From the NCBI RefSeq assembly GCF_019145495.1, contig NZ_JAHSTU010000005.1, positions 1 through 64,000 on the forward strand: a stretch of DNA of 64,000 nt. The letters are read 5' to 3'. Numbering within the stretch: position 1 is the first letter of the stretch; each line of letters opens with the position of its first letter. A model generated the notes under the pieces. The model was given only the letters and a program-made list of their open reading frames with translations, was not told where the DNA came from and did not search any database. This document shows positions 1-7,946 of the stretch, piece after piece. Both the position numbers and the translations under genes were made by a program. The stretch is from Pseudomonas azerbaijanoccidentalis (lineage in GTDB: Bacteria > Pseudomonadota > Gammaproteobacteria > Pseudomonadales > Pseudomonadaceae).

Positions 1-99
1 TCCGCTATGGGTCGATAACCGCCACTTGCATATTTCATAGAGTGCACACGAAGATTCTCGACCAGCCAAAGCGGCTTAACACCGAATCAAGGACGATGC

Positions 100-546
100 A
101 TGAAACAAGTCGAGATTCATCACATCACGCACCTGCCGCCACAGATTCTGGCTTTGGAAAAAGAGGCAGTTAAAGAGGGTTTTAGATTTCTCACTCGGCT
201 GATTTCCGAATGGCACTCCGGAGCGAATCACTTCGATGCACCCGGAGAATGTCTCATAGCGGCGTATTTCAACCAGCAACTGATAGCCATCGGAGGCCTT
301 TCAGTTGATCCATATGTCGAGACTAATACGGCAAGGCTGCGACGGGTTTACGTCGCAGCTTCTTCAAGGGGTCAACACGTGGGTGAAACGCTAATAAAAG
401 CGCTGGTCGCACATGCCACTCTTCGCTTTAGGAGCGTGCGTCTTTTCACCGATACGCCCGAAGGAGACGCGTTTTACCTGCACTGCGGTTTCATGCGAAC
501 AGAGGATGCCCATGCCACTCACATCATGCTGCTAGGCGACACCTGA
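100..546 (+). CDS. GNAT family N-acetyltransferase
   Basis: This 148-aa protein has the size and layout of a single GNAT domain, which transfers the acetyl group of acetyl-CoA to an amine. The central strand is followed by RRVYVAASSRGQHVG (about residues 80-95), which fits the acetyl-CoA pyrophosphate-binding R-x-x-G-x-G/A loop. A C-terminal FYLHCGF segment matches the usual end of the fold. An AAGGA box lies about 6 bases before the ATG. The gene stands alone, followed by more than 300 bases of non-coding DNA. The substrate cannot be told from sequence; no antibiotic-specific signature is visible. Confidence 0.85.
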   Translation: MKQVEIHHITHLPPQILALEKEAVKEGFRFLTRLISEWHSGANHFDAPGECLIAAYFNQQLIAIGGLSVDPYVETNTARLRRVYVAASSRGQHVGETLIKALVAHATLRFRSVRLFTDTPEGDAFYLHCGFMRTEDAHATHIMLLGDT

Positions 547-869
547 ATCACTCTATCGACCAGCAGCACCCTGACTCGAACGTCTGCAATGGGTCGTTTT
601 CAGTCGCTCGCGACAGACAGGAAACGCCCCATAGCTACCGGTCGTTTTGAAGGCGGCGGTGATCAAGAGCAGATTTCAAGCCAGGCTGAAACTGCCGGTC
701 TCCCCAGTCGCCATGTACGACGTGCAGACGAGGCACCAATGCCATGGCATCCGATTGTTCCAGTCAGGCAGACCACCCCACTGATAGCGCGCCCAACGAT
801 GTGTTGATCACTACTTGCCTAATGCGAACAGCATCACGAGCTTCCGGCAGGACCAAGTGACGCCACTGC
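547..869. other. Intergenic region without a recognised gene
   Basis: About 320 bases between the acetyltransferase gene and the end of the LysR gene. Short reading frames occur but none has a ribosome-binding site or a recognisable protein. The start (about 589-640) resembles degenerate spacer sequence often seen between Pseudomonas genes. No terminator or repeat could be confidently defined. Confidence 0.5.
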
Positions 870-1763
870 TTACATTTGGTGATGTTCCAACAAGAAGTCC
901 ACGAACAACCGCACCCGCACCGGCATTGCCGAGCCACCTACGAACACCGCATGAATCGGTTCCTGGTCGCCGGGGTTCCAGGCTTCCAGCAGCGGTATAA
1001 GGTCACCGCGTAGAAGATCCTCGCGCACGCTGAACTCGCCGATACGCGCAATGCCGGCACCTACTCGCGCGAGTTGTGCCAGCGCTTCACCACTGCTGCA
1101 TTCGATGTTGCCGCTGACCTTCAAAGAAAACGCTTTTGCGTCGCGAATGAACGGCCAGTTGGTTTCGGCACGCCGGAAGTTAAAGCGCAGGCAGTTGTGC
1201 CGTAGCAGGTCTTCCGGTTCCTGGGGAATGCCGTTGCGCTGCAGATAATCGGGCGATGCCACCACTACCTGGCCGCTGTCGCCGATCCTGCGCGCGGTCA
1301 GCGGGCTGTCGGGAAGATGGCCAAAACGTACCGCGACGTCGGCCTGGCCGCCGAGAATGTCGACCACTTCGTCGCCGAGGGCGAGGTCGACGACGATGTT
1401 CGGGTAACGGGCGCTGAATGCTGCCACCAAGGGAACGATGGCCAGCCGCCCATGGCCAAGAGCGGCGCTGACGCGCAATCGGCCCTTCGGTACGCCCTGG
1501 TCGGCAATAGCTTCTTCAACCTCGTCCATGTCGGCCAAGATACGCCGGGCACCCCGCAGGAAAGCTTCACCCTCGGCGGTGAAGGTGATAGCTCGTGTGG
1601 TGCGCAACAGCAGGCGGGTGCCAAGACGTTGTTCGGCACGTGCGATGATCCGACTGACCGCGGAGGGTGTCAGCCCCAATGCACGCGCGGCGGCTGACAG
1701 GCTGCCTTCCTGCGCCACCGTGACGAATACGCTCATTTCACCTGACCTGCCATTGAAGTCCAC
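870..1763 (-). CDS. LysR family transcriptional regulator
   Basis: A full-length LysR protein (297 aa). The N-terminal winged helix-turn-helix covers roughly residues 8-66, with the recognition segment AARALGLTPSAVSRIIARAE. The C-terminal periplasmic-binding-like effector domain follows from about residue 90. The gene is divergent from an MFS transporter gene with 94 bases between the start codons, the usual arrangement when a LysR protein controls its neighbour. The C-terminus (RVRLFVDFLLEHH) is typical of the CrgA/DmlR-like subgroup. The inducer is unknown. Regulation of the transporter is inference from position. Confidence 0.9.
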   Translation of the reverse strand: MDFNGRSGEMSVFVTVAQEGSLSAAARALGLTPSAVSRIIARAEQRLGTRLLLRTTRAITFTAEGEAFLRGARRILADMDEVEEAIADQGVPKGRLRVSAALGHGRLAIVPLVAAFSARYPNIVVDLALGDEVVDILGGQADVAVRFGHLPDSPLTARRIGDSGQVVVASPDYLQRNGIPQEPEDLLRHNCLRFNFRRAETNWPFIRDAKAFSLKVSGNIECSSGEALAQLARVGAGIARIGEFSVREDLLRGDLIPLLEAWNPGDQEPIHAVFVGGSAMPVRVRLFVDFLLEHHQM

Positions 1764-1795
1764 TTGTGCCCCTTACGCAAAGGTGATTGCCGAAA

Positions 1796-1857
1796 ATGCT
1801 ATCTACCGCCTCTAAAAGTTGAATCGTAGCATTGGCGGCATAGATAAGGAGCCTTCC
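1796..1857. promoter_or_regulatory. Divergent promoter region with inverted repeat
   Basis: Between the divergent LysR and MFS start codons an imperfect inverted repeat is visible: TATCTACCGCC at 1800-1810 and GGCGGCATAGATA at 1834-1846. A nested ATGCTA...TAGCAT pair (about 1797-1833) lies in the same stretch. Such dyads are where LysR regulators commonly bind. Binding here is inference. The AAGGAG ribosome-binding site of the MFS gene lies at its right edge. Confidence 0.35.
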
Positions 1858-3024
1858 ATGAGTATCAATCCACCTCTTGTAGCACTCGCCATTGGTGCCT
1901 TTGGCATCGGCGTTACCGAGTTCGCCCCCATGGGCATGTTGCCGGGCATTGCCGCGGATCTCGGCGTTTCCATCCCCGCCGCGGGTCTGTTGGTCAGTGC
2001 TTACGCGATGGGAGTATTGCTCGGCGCGCCGCTGATGACCCTGACCACTGGCAAGATTCCCCGGCGCTATCTGCTGATCGGTCTCATGGCGATTTTCACC
2101 TTGGGTAATCTGATGTCAGCCCTCGCCACCGATTACTACAGCCTCATGGTCGCCAGGGTGGTGACTTCACTGAACCACGGCGCGTTCTTTGGCGTTGGCT
2201 CCGTCGTCGCCGCCAGCGTTGTCGCCCCGGAGAAACGTGCCGGGGCGGTCGCGGCGATGTTCATGGGCCTGACCCTGGCAACCATCGGCGGTGTGCCGCT
2301 GGCCGCCTGGTTTGGCGAACTGTTCGGCTGGCGCACCGCATTCTGGGGTATCACCGGTCTCGGTGTGGTAGCTATGGCCTCGTTGTGGTTCGCCCTCCCC
2401 AACCTGCCGGCGCCGAAAAGCGTCGGTGTGCTGGCAGAAATTCGGGTGCTGGGCCGTGGCCCGGTACTGGGAGCGCTGGCCCTGACCGTAGTCGGGTCGG
2501 GGGCAATGTTTACCGTCTTCACCTACATCGCGCCAATCCTCAGCAGCGAGACACACGCTTCCACCGCTTACATCACCGCCATGCTGGTGCTGTTCGGTGT
2601 GGGGTTGACGCTGGGCAACATGTGGGGCGGCAAGGCCGCCGACCGATCGATAGATCGCACCCTGATCGTTTCGCTGAGCGTGCTGATTCTCGTCTTGCTG
2701 GCGTTCACCGTACTGATGCGTTGGCCGCTGCCGGCCGCCGTTGCCATCCTGATATGGGGTATCGCCAGCTTCGCCCTGGTTCCACCGCTGCAGATGCGCG
2801 TCATGGAGGCTGCCAAGGACGCTCCCAATCTGGCCTCAGCGGTAAACATCGGTGCCTTCAACTTCGGCAACGCGATTGGTGCGGCGCTGGGTGGAGCGGT
2901 GATCAATACCGGGCTGGGTTATCCGGCTATTTCCCTGGCCGGAGCGGCAATGGCGGGTCTGGGGCTGCTGATGGTGCTGGCCTTTGCTTGGCGCTCCAGA
3001 ACAATTGCAGCTGCGGTGGTGTGA
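1858..3024 (+). CDS. MFS transporter, DHA1/AraJ-type efflux family
   Basis: A 388-aa, 12-helix major facilitator protein. The first loop and helix 2 (LGVSIPAAGLLVSAYAMGVL) and the GxxxR-type loop after helix 2 (TGKIPRRYLL) mark the AraJ/YdhP drug-proton antiporter branch, which mostly exports sugars, arabinosides or drugs. The ATG at 1858 is preferred over an upstream TTG at 1819 because AAGGAG lies 6-7 bases before it. With the divergent LysR gene it forms a likely regulator/exporter pair. The substrate cannot be deduced. Confidence 0.88.
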   Translation: MSINPPLVALAIGAFGIGVTEFAPMGMLPGIAADLGVSIPAAGLLVSAYAMGVLLGAPLMTLTTGKIPRRYLLIGLMAIFTLGNLMSALATDYYSLMVARVVTSLNHGAFFGVGSVVAASVVAPEKRAGAVAAMFMGLTLATIGGVPLAAWFGELFGWRTAFWGITGLGVVAMASLWFALPNLPAPKSVGVLAEIRVLGRGPVLGALALTVVGSGAMFTVFTYIAPILSSETHASTAYITAMLVLFGVGLTLGNMWGGKAADRSIDRTLIVSLSVLILVLLAFTVLMRWPLPAAVAILIWGIASFALVPPLQMRVMEAAKDAPNLASAVNIGAFNFGNAIGAALGGAVINTGLGYPAISLAGAAMAGLGLLMVLAFAWRSRTIAAAVV

Positions 3025-3207
3025 GGATGATGTAAGGGGGCTGTTAGTCACCATTGATGAGTGATGACTAGCGGCCAAATCGTTGCGAGCAGCCCATCGA
3101 CTGCTGAAGGTCGCGCGCTCGCTGGCGGACCTTCAACAAGCCGACGGGATCAGACGCGAACATTTGGCCGAGGGGCGGCAATATCGACGGATAATATCCA
3201 GCCGGTA

Positions 3208-4422
3208 TCACCCCTTGGTCAGATCAACCAACGGCGCCTGCCGCACCTCAGTCTCCCTCCCATCCTGAATCTCGCTGACCTGCTTCAAGGCCTTATCCAC
3301 CGCCGCCTTGTCCGCCAACAAGCTGTAGCTGATGCGGAACTGCTTGTGTTCCTTGGGCCCAATTGTTGGTACCAGGTTCAGTGGACGTTGATAACGGCGG
3401 TTGTAGGAAAAACTTGTCCCCGGTTCCAGCCCCGTGACATAGCCCTGGCCTTGGGTATCGGTGTTTTTCCACAAGGAAAACACGGGCAGTGTCTGCGTAT
3501 TGAAGCCGACCGAAACGCCCAGGCTGCCGGCCTTGTTATGCAACACGGTCAACGTATCGCCCTTGGCATCGGCATACGGCACCACGTTGTAAACCGTTTC
3601 GTCGTAGTCCCTGGTCGGTGCACGGTAGGTTTGCCAGTCGGACAGTTCGCCCTTGGCCTTGTCGTTGAACGGTGACACCTGTTTCACCGGCGCGGCGAAA
3701 CGAGCGCCCTGCTCCAGGAACGGGGTACTGAAGTTGCTGTGATACAGCGCCTGGTATTCCTTCGGATAGTCGCCGTTGTTGGTCAGGGTGTCGTTGAGGA
3801 CGAACACGACGCTGCCGGGTGCGGTGACCAGTTCGGTCGCAACCGAGAAGTCGACCTTCTTGAACGCCTGCTCTTTCAGTTCGCCGCGCAGGGTGATGGC
3901 GTACGGTGGTATTTCATCGACATGCAGGGTGACTTTGTTTGCAGGAATGTTGGCGGCTCGACCGTGCAGCGTCAGCAGTTCGCCGTTGTCGACGCCGGGG
4001 TGGCCGACCCATTCGTATCCGCAGCGAGTGACCAGCTCATTGAAACCTTCCAACCAACCCAGACCACCGCGGCCATTGAGTTCGATGAAGGATGGATTGA
4101 CCACTTCTTTGACTGGCGAATCCCAGCCCATGCGCACATTGCCGACCGAGGCCTGCAAGACGTTCATTCCGCGAGTCGGCACTACCGAGAGTTTCATCGT
4201 GCCGTTATCGATGTCGACGATGCTGACGCCCTCCTGCCGACCACCGTGCAAGGTGCGCAGGGTAACGCTGAAGGGTTTGTCGGTTTTTATGCCGAGTTGC
4301 TGGCTGGTTATCTGCCAATTCTGCGCGGCTTTATCGTTATCGAGCAGAACGTAATCCCAGGCCATGGCGTGGGAGCCAGCGGACATTGCGCTAAGGGCAA
4401 CAATGAGTTTGAGCGGAGTCAT
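3208..4422 (-). CDS. Periplasmic aldose 1-epimerase-like protein (DUF4432)
   Basis: A 404-aa protein with a clear signal peptide (about residues 1-21, ending HAMA before WDYV), so it is probably periplasmic. The rest is a galactose-mutarotase-like beta-sandwich of the DUF4432 type. Features are VVPTRGMNVLQA near residue 80, the NELVTRCGYEW stretch near 140, LHGRAANIPA, and YHSNF followed by GLEPGTSFSYNRR near the C-terminus. Family members act on, or bind, sugars or sugar acids; the reaction here is unknown. AAAGG precedes the ATG by about 8 bases. The gene is monocistronic and convergent with the upstream MFS gene. Confidence 0.82.
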   Translation of the reverse strand: MTPLKLIVALSAMSAGSHAMAWDYVLLDNDKAAQNWQITSQQLGIKTDKPFSVTLRTLHGGRQEGVSIVDIDNGTMKLSVVPTRGMNVLQASVGNVRMGWDSPVKEVVNPSFIELNGRGGLGWLEGFNELVTRCGYEWVGHPGVDNGELLTLHGRAANIPANKVTLHVDEIPPYAITLRGELKEQAFKKVDFSVATELVTAPGSVVFVLNDTLTNNGDYPKEYQALYHSNFSTPFLEQGARFAAPVKQVSPFNDKAKGELSDWQTYRAPTRDYDETVYNVVPYADAKGDTLTVLHNKAGSLGVSVGFNTQTLPVFSLWKNTDTQGQGYVTGLEPGTSFSYNRRYQRPLNLVPTIGPKEHKQFRISYSLLADKAAVDKALKQVSEIQDGRETEVRQAPLVDLTKG

Positions 4423-4641
4423 GGAAGCAGCCTTTCTTGGAGTTGTGCCATTTTTATAAACTTGATGAAACGGTTCAGCAAGCTAAAAAAAGCGGTCCAG
4501 CGCTGGCAATGTTGAGCTGATCGATCAAAAACGAGTCGAGCTTCAGAAATGGCTGTGAGGGCCGACGGGATGGCTGATATCTTTCCCGTGCTTCAAATCG
4601 CGTCCAATCGACGCTGATCTCATCAAGGAAGATAAAAAACA

Positions 4642-5016
4642 ATGAAATTATTATTCATCGCTTCGCTAGGAATTTTATCGCTGACCCATCCGTTACTCTC
4701 CTTCGCGGATAACGCTAATGGAAAAAACCTCTATCAAGCGCGATGCAGCATGTGCCACGGAGTGGATCTCAAGGCAACAGGACCACTGGCCAATAAAAGT
4801 AATCCTCCAACACCTGATCTAACAACATCCGCTTTCAAAAAACGATTGAGTGATTATCCGGGCGTGATTGTATCTTCGATAATACTTCGCCCAAATGGAG
4901 ACTTGATACCAAGAACCTTGCGTGAGAATGGTGTGAAGCTATCGCCACACTCGTGGAGCATCAAAGATCTGCGCGATTTGAATCAATACATAAGTGGTGT
5001 GATTTCAGTTAAATAA
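4642..5016 (+). CDS. Small c-type cytochrome (single heme motif)
   Basis: A 124-aa exported protein: the signal peptide covers about residues 1-22, and heme-binding CSMCH lies at 35-39 within NLYQARCSMCHG, typical of class I cytochrome c. The region after the heme motif contains no methionine at all, so the usual distal Met ligand is absent. A histidine in SPHSW near residue 104 could replace it (inference). AAGGAAG precedes the ATG. The codons are noticeably more A/T-rich than in neighbouring genes, suggesting a separate history. It stands alone, with no oxidase or dehydrogenase gene next to it. Confidence 0.8.
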   Translation: MKLLFIASLGILSLTHPLLSFADNANGKNLYQARCSMCHGVDLKATGPLANKSNPPTPDLTTSAFKKRLSDYPGVIVSSIILRPNGDLIPRTLRENGVKLSPHSWSIKDLRDLNQYISGVISVK

Positions 5017-5172
5017 TGACCTTTAAGGTGCTTGGTCCAATGCTGCCACCTTCGATTAGTCTGACGCCAGCGCTTGACTCTGACCCTGGGGGCAACGCGT
5101 ACCCTGCCTTGTCTCCTTCATAAGCAGACTTTCACCAAATCATCTTTTTGATCGGCATCACGCAAATTCGCC

Positions 5173-5394
5173 CTACTTCGGCCCGGCCATGCACTCTGCT
5201 GTGCTAGAGAACAACGTCCCGGCTTGCTGAGCGAGCTTGAGCCACTCAGCGCTGGTGATCAGGCCTTCGCGCTCCATGTCATCAGCAGACCTCAACAATC
5301 TGTAGTACCTGGCCTCCGCGTCGATGCGGTTTTCGGACAGAGTAAAGAGCTGTCGCCAAGCGGTAATGGCCAGCTTTCTTTGCACCTCTTTCAT
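5173..5394 (-). CDS. Small conserved-looking hypothetical protein
   Basis: A 73-aa reading frame starting MKEVQRKLAI and ending AECMAGPK. The composition is that of a soluble helical protein, with EARYYRLLRSADDMEREGL in the centre and a balanced charge pattern. It has no signal peptide, membrane helix or recognised domain. A GTG at 5406 would add four residues; neither start has a strong ribosome-binding site. It is transcribed away from the neighbouring metal locus, and a G7 tract lies just upstream. Function unknown; the call rests on amino-acid composition and frame length. Confidence 0.45.
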   Translation of the reverse strand: MKEVQRKLAITAWRQLFTLSENRIDAEARYYRLLRSADDMEREGLITSAEWLKLAQQAGTLFSSTAECMAGPK

Positions 5395-5523
5395 CAGGCC
5401 ACCCACAATTTATATGGGGGGGTAGATATCCCCGGCGCCCATACGTTCCATTTAACACACGCATAAACGCTGACAACTTAAGCAGCGATCAAAATGGCGG
5501 ATTGTTTCATCAGGGCTTGTATC

Positions 5524-5539
5524 CGTGAGATATCTCACG
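5524..5539. promoter_or_regulatory. Perfect 16-bp palindrome, possible operator
   Basis: CGTGAGATATCTCACG is a perfect inverted repeat with no loop. A related half (TGAGATTTCTCA, 5768-5779) lies 244 bases downstream and overlaps the A of the start codon of the metal exporter gene. A palindrome of this size upstream of an efflux gene suggests a protein-binding site; the regulator is not identified. Confidence 0.4.
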
Positions 5540-5665
5540 TTTCGCAGCCTATGGCTCATCGCCTTCATTGGGCAAGCGACTTTCTCACTCTCTGCATGAC
5601 TTTCGATGAAAGGCCGAGCGCCTATTTCTTGAGCTGTCCCTGCCTCTGGTTTAGGATGGTGGCGT

Positions 5666-5682
5666 ATCCCCCTAGGGGGGAT
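5666..5682. promoter_or_regulatory. CsoR/RcnR-type operator upstream of the MFS exporter
   Basis: ATCCCCCTAGGGGGGAT is a G/C-tract inverted repeat of the type bound by DUF156 (CsoR/RcnR/FrmR/InrS) repressors. It is the exact reverse complement of the site at 7474-7490 in front of the repressor gene. It lies about 97 bases before the exporter start codon. Shared sequence and family knowledge make repression by the product of 7134-7433 very likely; binding itself is inference. Confidence 0.75.
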
Positions 5683-5778
5683 GTAAAAAACACCTGTAAA
5701 CGAGAAACTCGTCGCTCTCTTTCTTCGAGAACTGCTCGACAACCTGATGGGCGCACGCCTCTCCATGTGAGATTTCTC

Positions 5779-7095
5779 ATGCTGAAAATCCTGGCCAACC
5801 GAACCTACCGCCAGCTCTTTCTAGCCCAGGTTATTGCGCTCATAGGAACAGGTCTTGCCACTGTCGCGCTGGGCCTACTGGCATTCGATCTTGCAGGTGC
5901 CCAAGCGGGTGCCGTCCTTGGTACAGCGTTGGCGATTAAGATGACGGCCTACATCGGCGTTGCGCCTATTGCAGCGGCTTTTGCAGAGCGTCTCCCCCGT
6001 CGGGCAATGCTGGTTTCGCTGGATTTAGTGCGAGCCTTGGTTGCGCTGGCTCTGCCGTTCGTGACCGAGGTCTGGCAAATCTACGTACTGATTTTCGTCC
6101 TTCAGTCAGCCTCAGCAGCGTTCACTCCGACATTCCAGGCGACCATTCCAGACATACTTCCGGATGAAGAAGACTACACCCGTGCCTTGTCGCTATCGCG
6201 TCTGGCCTACGATCTCGAAAGCGTCGCCAGCCCTATGCTCGCCGCAGCACTGCTGACAGTGATCAGCTTCCACAACCTGTTCGCCGGCACTGTCATTGGG
6301 TTCCTTGCCTCAGCGGCCTTGGTCGGCAAAGTGCTGCTGCCTCAACCGAAGCAAACACCACGACGCAGCATCTATGAGCGAACCACCCGTGGCATGCGCA
6401 TATTCCTGGCGACGCCGCGCCTGCGAGGGCTGCTGGCTCTAAACCTGACAGTAGCTGCTGCCAGTGCCATGGTTATCGTCAATACGGTAGTGCTGGTGCA
6501 GTCGCGCTTCGCTCTGCCGCAGAGTTCTACGGCATTGGCGCTGGCCGCGTTTGGCGGCGGCTCCATGATCGCTGCTATGGTCTTACCTCGGCTTTTGAAA
6601 GACATCAAAGACCGAACGGCCATGCTGCTTGGCGGAGGGATTTTGGTAGTAGGCTTGGCCGTTGGCATCAACCTGACCACCTACAGTTTCCTGTTGCCGT
6701 TGTGGATGTTGCTCGGTGTGGGCTATTCCCTGGCGCAAACCCCGAGCGGTCGGCTGTTGCGTCGCTCGGCGCATGCCGAAGATCGCCCGGCATTGTTCGC
6801 CGCCCAATTTGCGTTGTCCCATGCCTGCTGGTTGATTACCTACCCACTTGCGGGGTGGCTGGGTGCCAACATCAGCCTTACGGCGTCGTTTGTTGGGCTA
6901 GCTATTGTGGCCGGTGGCGCACTGGTGGTCAGTATTGTGATCTGGCGTCCGGCGCATGACCAAGAGTCGATCAAACACACCCATGAGAATTTGCCGGACG
7001 ATCACACTCACTTCGACGGCCAAGAGGGTTCCGATCATGAACACCCTTATGTGATCGACGACCAGCATCGTCGATGGCCAGATAGACGACCGTAG
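5779..7095 (+). CDS. MFS metal exporter with His-rich tail (NreB/NrsD-like)
   Basis: A 438-aa major facilitator protein. It starts MLKILANRTYRQLFLAQV and continues through about 12 hydrophobic segments to residue 395. The last 40 or so residues are a hydrophilic tail rich in His and acidic residues (KHTHENLPDDHTH, SDHEHPY). This layout is that of the nickel exporters NreB and NrsD. The frame stays open upstream to 5494, but that part looks non-coding and carries the operator, so the ATG at 5779 is chosen, although its ribosome-binding site is weak. The convergent DUF156 repressor gene and the G-tract operator support metal-induced efflux from the cytoplasm. Nickel or cobalt is the most likely substrate (inference). 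Confidence 0.78.
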   Translation: MLKILANRTYRQLFLAQVIALIGTGLATVALGLLAFDLAGAQAGAVLGTALAIKMTAYIGVAPIAAAFAERLPRRAMLVSLDLVRALVALALPFVTEVWQIYVLIFVLQSASAAFTPTFQATIPDILPDEEDYTRALSLSRLAYDLESVASPMLAAALLTVISFHNLFAGTVIGFLASAALVGKVLLPQPKQTPRRSIYERTTRGMRIFLATPRLRGLLALNLTVAAASAMVIVNTVVLVQSRFALPQSSTALALAAFGGGSMIAAMVLPRLLKDIKDRTAMLLGGGILVVGLAVGINLTTYSFLLPLWMLLGVGYSLAQTPSGRLLRRSAHAEDRPALFAAQFALSHACWLITYPLAGWLGANISLTASFVGLAIVAGGALVVSIVIWRPAHDQESIKHTHENLPDDHTHFDGQEGSDHEHPYVIDDQHRRWPDRRP

Positions 7096-7133
7096 TCCCT
7101 AAGATTTGCCAAGACTGGTTGGTCATGTCAGAC

Positions 7134-7433
7134 CTAGAGGTACTTGGTGATTTGCTTGAAAGCTTCCAGTGGTGCGCGCTCGCCATTGCCTAGCGCCGAA
7201 ACGGTGTCCTCCAGGCAGTGATCAATGTGATCCTGGATGAGCGTACGTTTGGCCTGGCACACTGCTTTTTCAACCGCATGCAGCTGCTGGGCGATGTCCA
7301 CGCACTCACGACCCTCTTCGATCATGGTGATGATGCCGCGTAAATGCCCATCCGCCCGTTTGAGACGTTTGATGATCGCCTCATGACTTTGGTGGGTGTG
7401 GGGATGGCTGTGTTCGTGTTCGTGCTCACTCAT
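7134..7433 (-). CDS. Metal-sensing DUF156 repressor, CsoR/InrS type
   Basis: A 99-aa all-helical protein of the CsoR/RcnR family. The N-terminal 17 residues are loaded with histidine (EHEHEHSHPHTHQSH). The metal-site triad is Cys44 (GREC), His69 and Cys73 (DHIDHC). This gives the same Cys-25-His-4-Cys spacing as copper-sensing CsoR and nickel-sensing InrS, and it differs from the RcnR and FrmR pattern. The neighbouring His-tailed MFS exporter resembles the InrS target NrsD, which favours Ni(II) over Cu(I); this is inference. The start MSEHEHEH is preferred to a frame extension 21 bases upstream. It is divergent from the 7540-9615 operon with an operator between them. Confidence 0.85.
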   Translation of the reverse strand: MSEHEHEHSHPHTHQSHEAIIKRLKRADGHLRGIITMIEEGRECVDIAQQLHAVEKAVCQAKRTLIQDHIDHCLEDTVSALGNGERAPLEAFKQITKYL

Positions 7434-7473
7434 GACTTGAGCCTCAGGCCTCAATGAATTACGCTGGCATCCT

Positions 7474-7490
7474 ATCCCCCCTAGGGGGAT
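7474..7490. promoter_or_regulatory. CsoR/RcnR-type operator between repressor gene and HupE operon
   Basis: ATCCCCCCTAGGGGGAT is identical, in opposite orientation, to the site at 5666-5682. It lies 41 bases upstream of the repressor start and 50 bases upstream of the 7540 gene. One site could therefore serve both autoregulation and control of the divergent operon. The two exact copies in one locus are direct sequence evidence; repressor binding is inferred from the family. Confidence 0.75.
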
Positions 7491-7539
7491 GTGGTCAAAC
7501 GCGTAAAAGCCCTATAAACCGAGTTGAAACCCTAACGCC

Positions 7540-7899
7540 ATGTTCAGCAGAACACTGACAACGACGGTGGTAATCGCACTTGCTCTCGCCATGTTGGTGG
7601 CTTGGGCCGGGCATACCTATTCGTTATCAGTGACGTCGAAACAGCCAACCTGGGAGATCACTCAAGATGCCCATCACTCCCATGGCGAAGAGGCTTCATC
7701 CAGCTACTCAAGTCTTTCAGATCACTATCACTCGCCATTGACCCCTGACCACCAGCACGAGACACCGCAACTCTCAGCCGCATTGATGCTGGCGACATCC
7801 CCAATGCTATCCATCCGGGTCGATGCGCTTCGAGACTCTGTTCCCCTGCCGCCGATATTCTTGATCGAGCGTCCACCCCGTCCTTCGTTTGCATCCTGA
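7540..7899 (+). CDS. Exported or membrane-anchored His-rich small protein
   Basis: A 119-aa protein with one N-terminal hydrophobic segment (about residues 7-24) acting as signal peptide or anchor. A His/Ser/acid-rich stretch follows (AHHSHGEE near 47, DHYHS near 62, DHQHE near 73), and the C-terminus ends IERPPRPSFAS. The His clusters suggest periplasmic metal binding. It is the first gene of a plus-strand unit with hupE-like, anchor-protein and lipoprotein genes, directly behind the DUF156 operator. The family was not recognised and the function is inferred from composition and context. The ribosome-binding site is weak. Confidence 0.65.
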   Translation: MFSRTLTTTVVIALALAMLVAWAGHTYSLSVTSKQPTWEITQDAHHSHGEEASSSYSSLSDHYHSPLTPDHQHETPQLSAALMLATSPMLSIRVDALRDSVPLPPIFLIERPPRPSFAS

Positions 7900-7946
7900 C
7901 CATGGCCGCACTGCGGCCTTCGATCTCTGCAACGTAGGATTGATCT

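Noticed and set aside
1317-1815. Plus-strand frames opposite the first LysR gene
   Set aside because: They are antisense shadows without a start signal or recognisable domain.
5494-5778. N-terminal extension of the MFS exporter by 95 codons
   Set aside because: The extension has no protein-like composition, carries the repressor operator, and the MFS fold starts right at the ATG at 5779.
7134-7433. Assignment as formaldehyde sensor FrmR or as RcnR
   Set aside because: The His69-x3-Cys73 pair gives a Cys-His-Cys triad as in CsoR/InrS, and no formaldehyde dehydrogenase gene is nearby.
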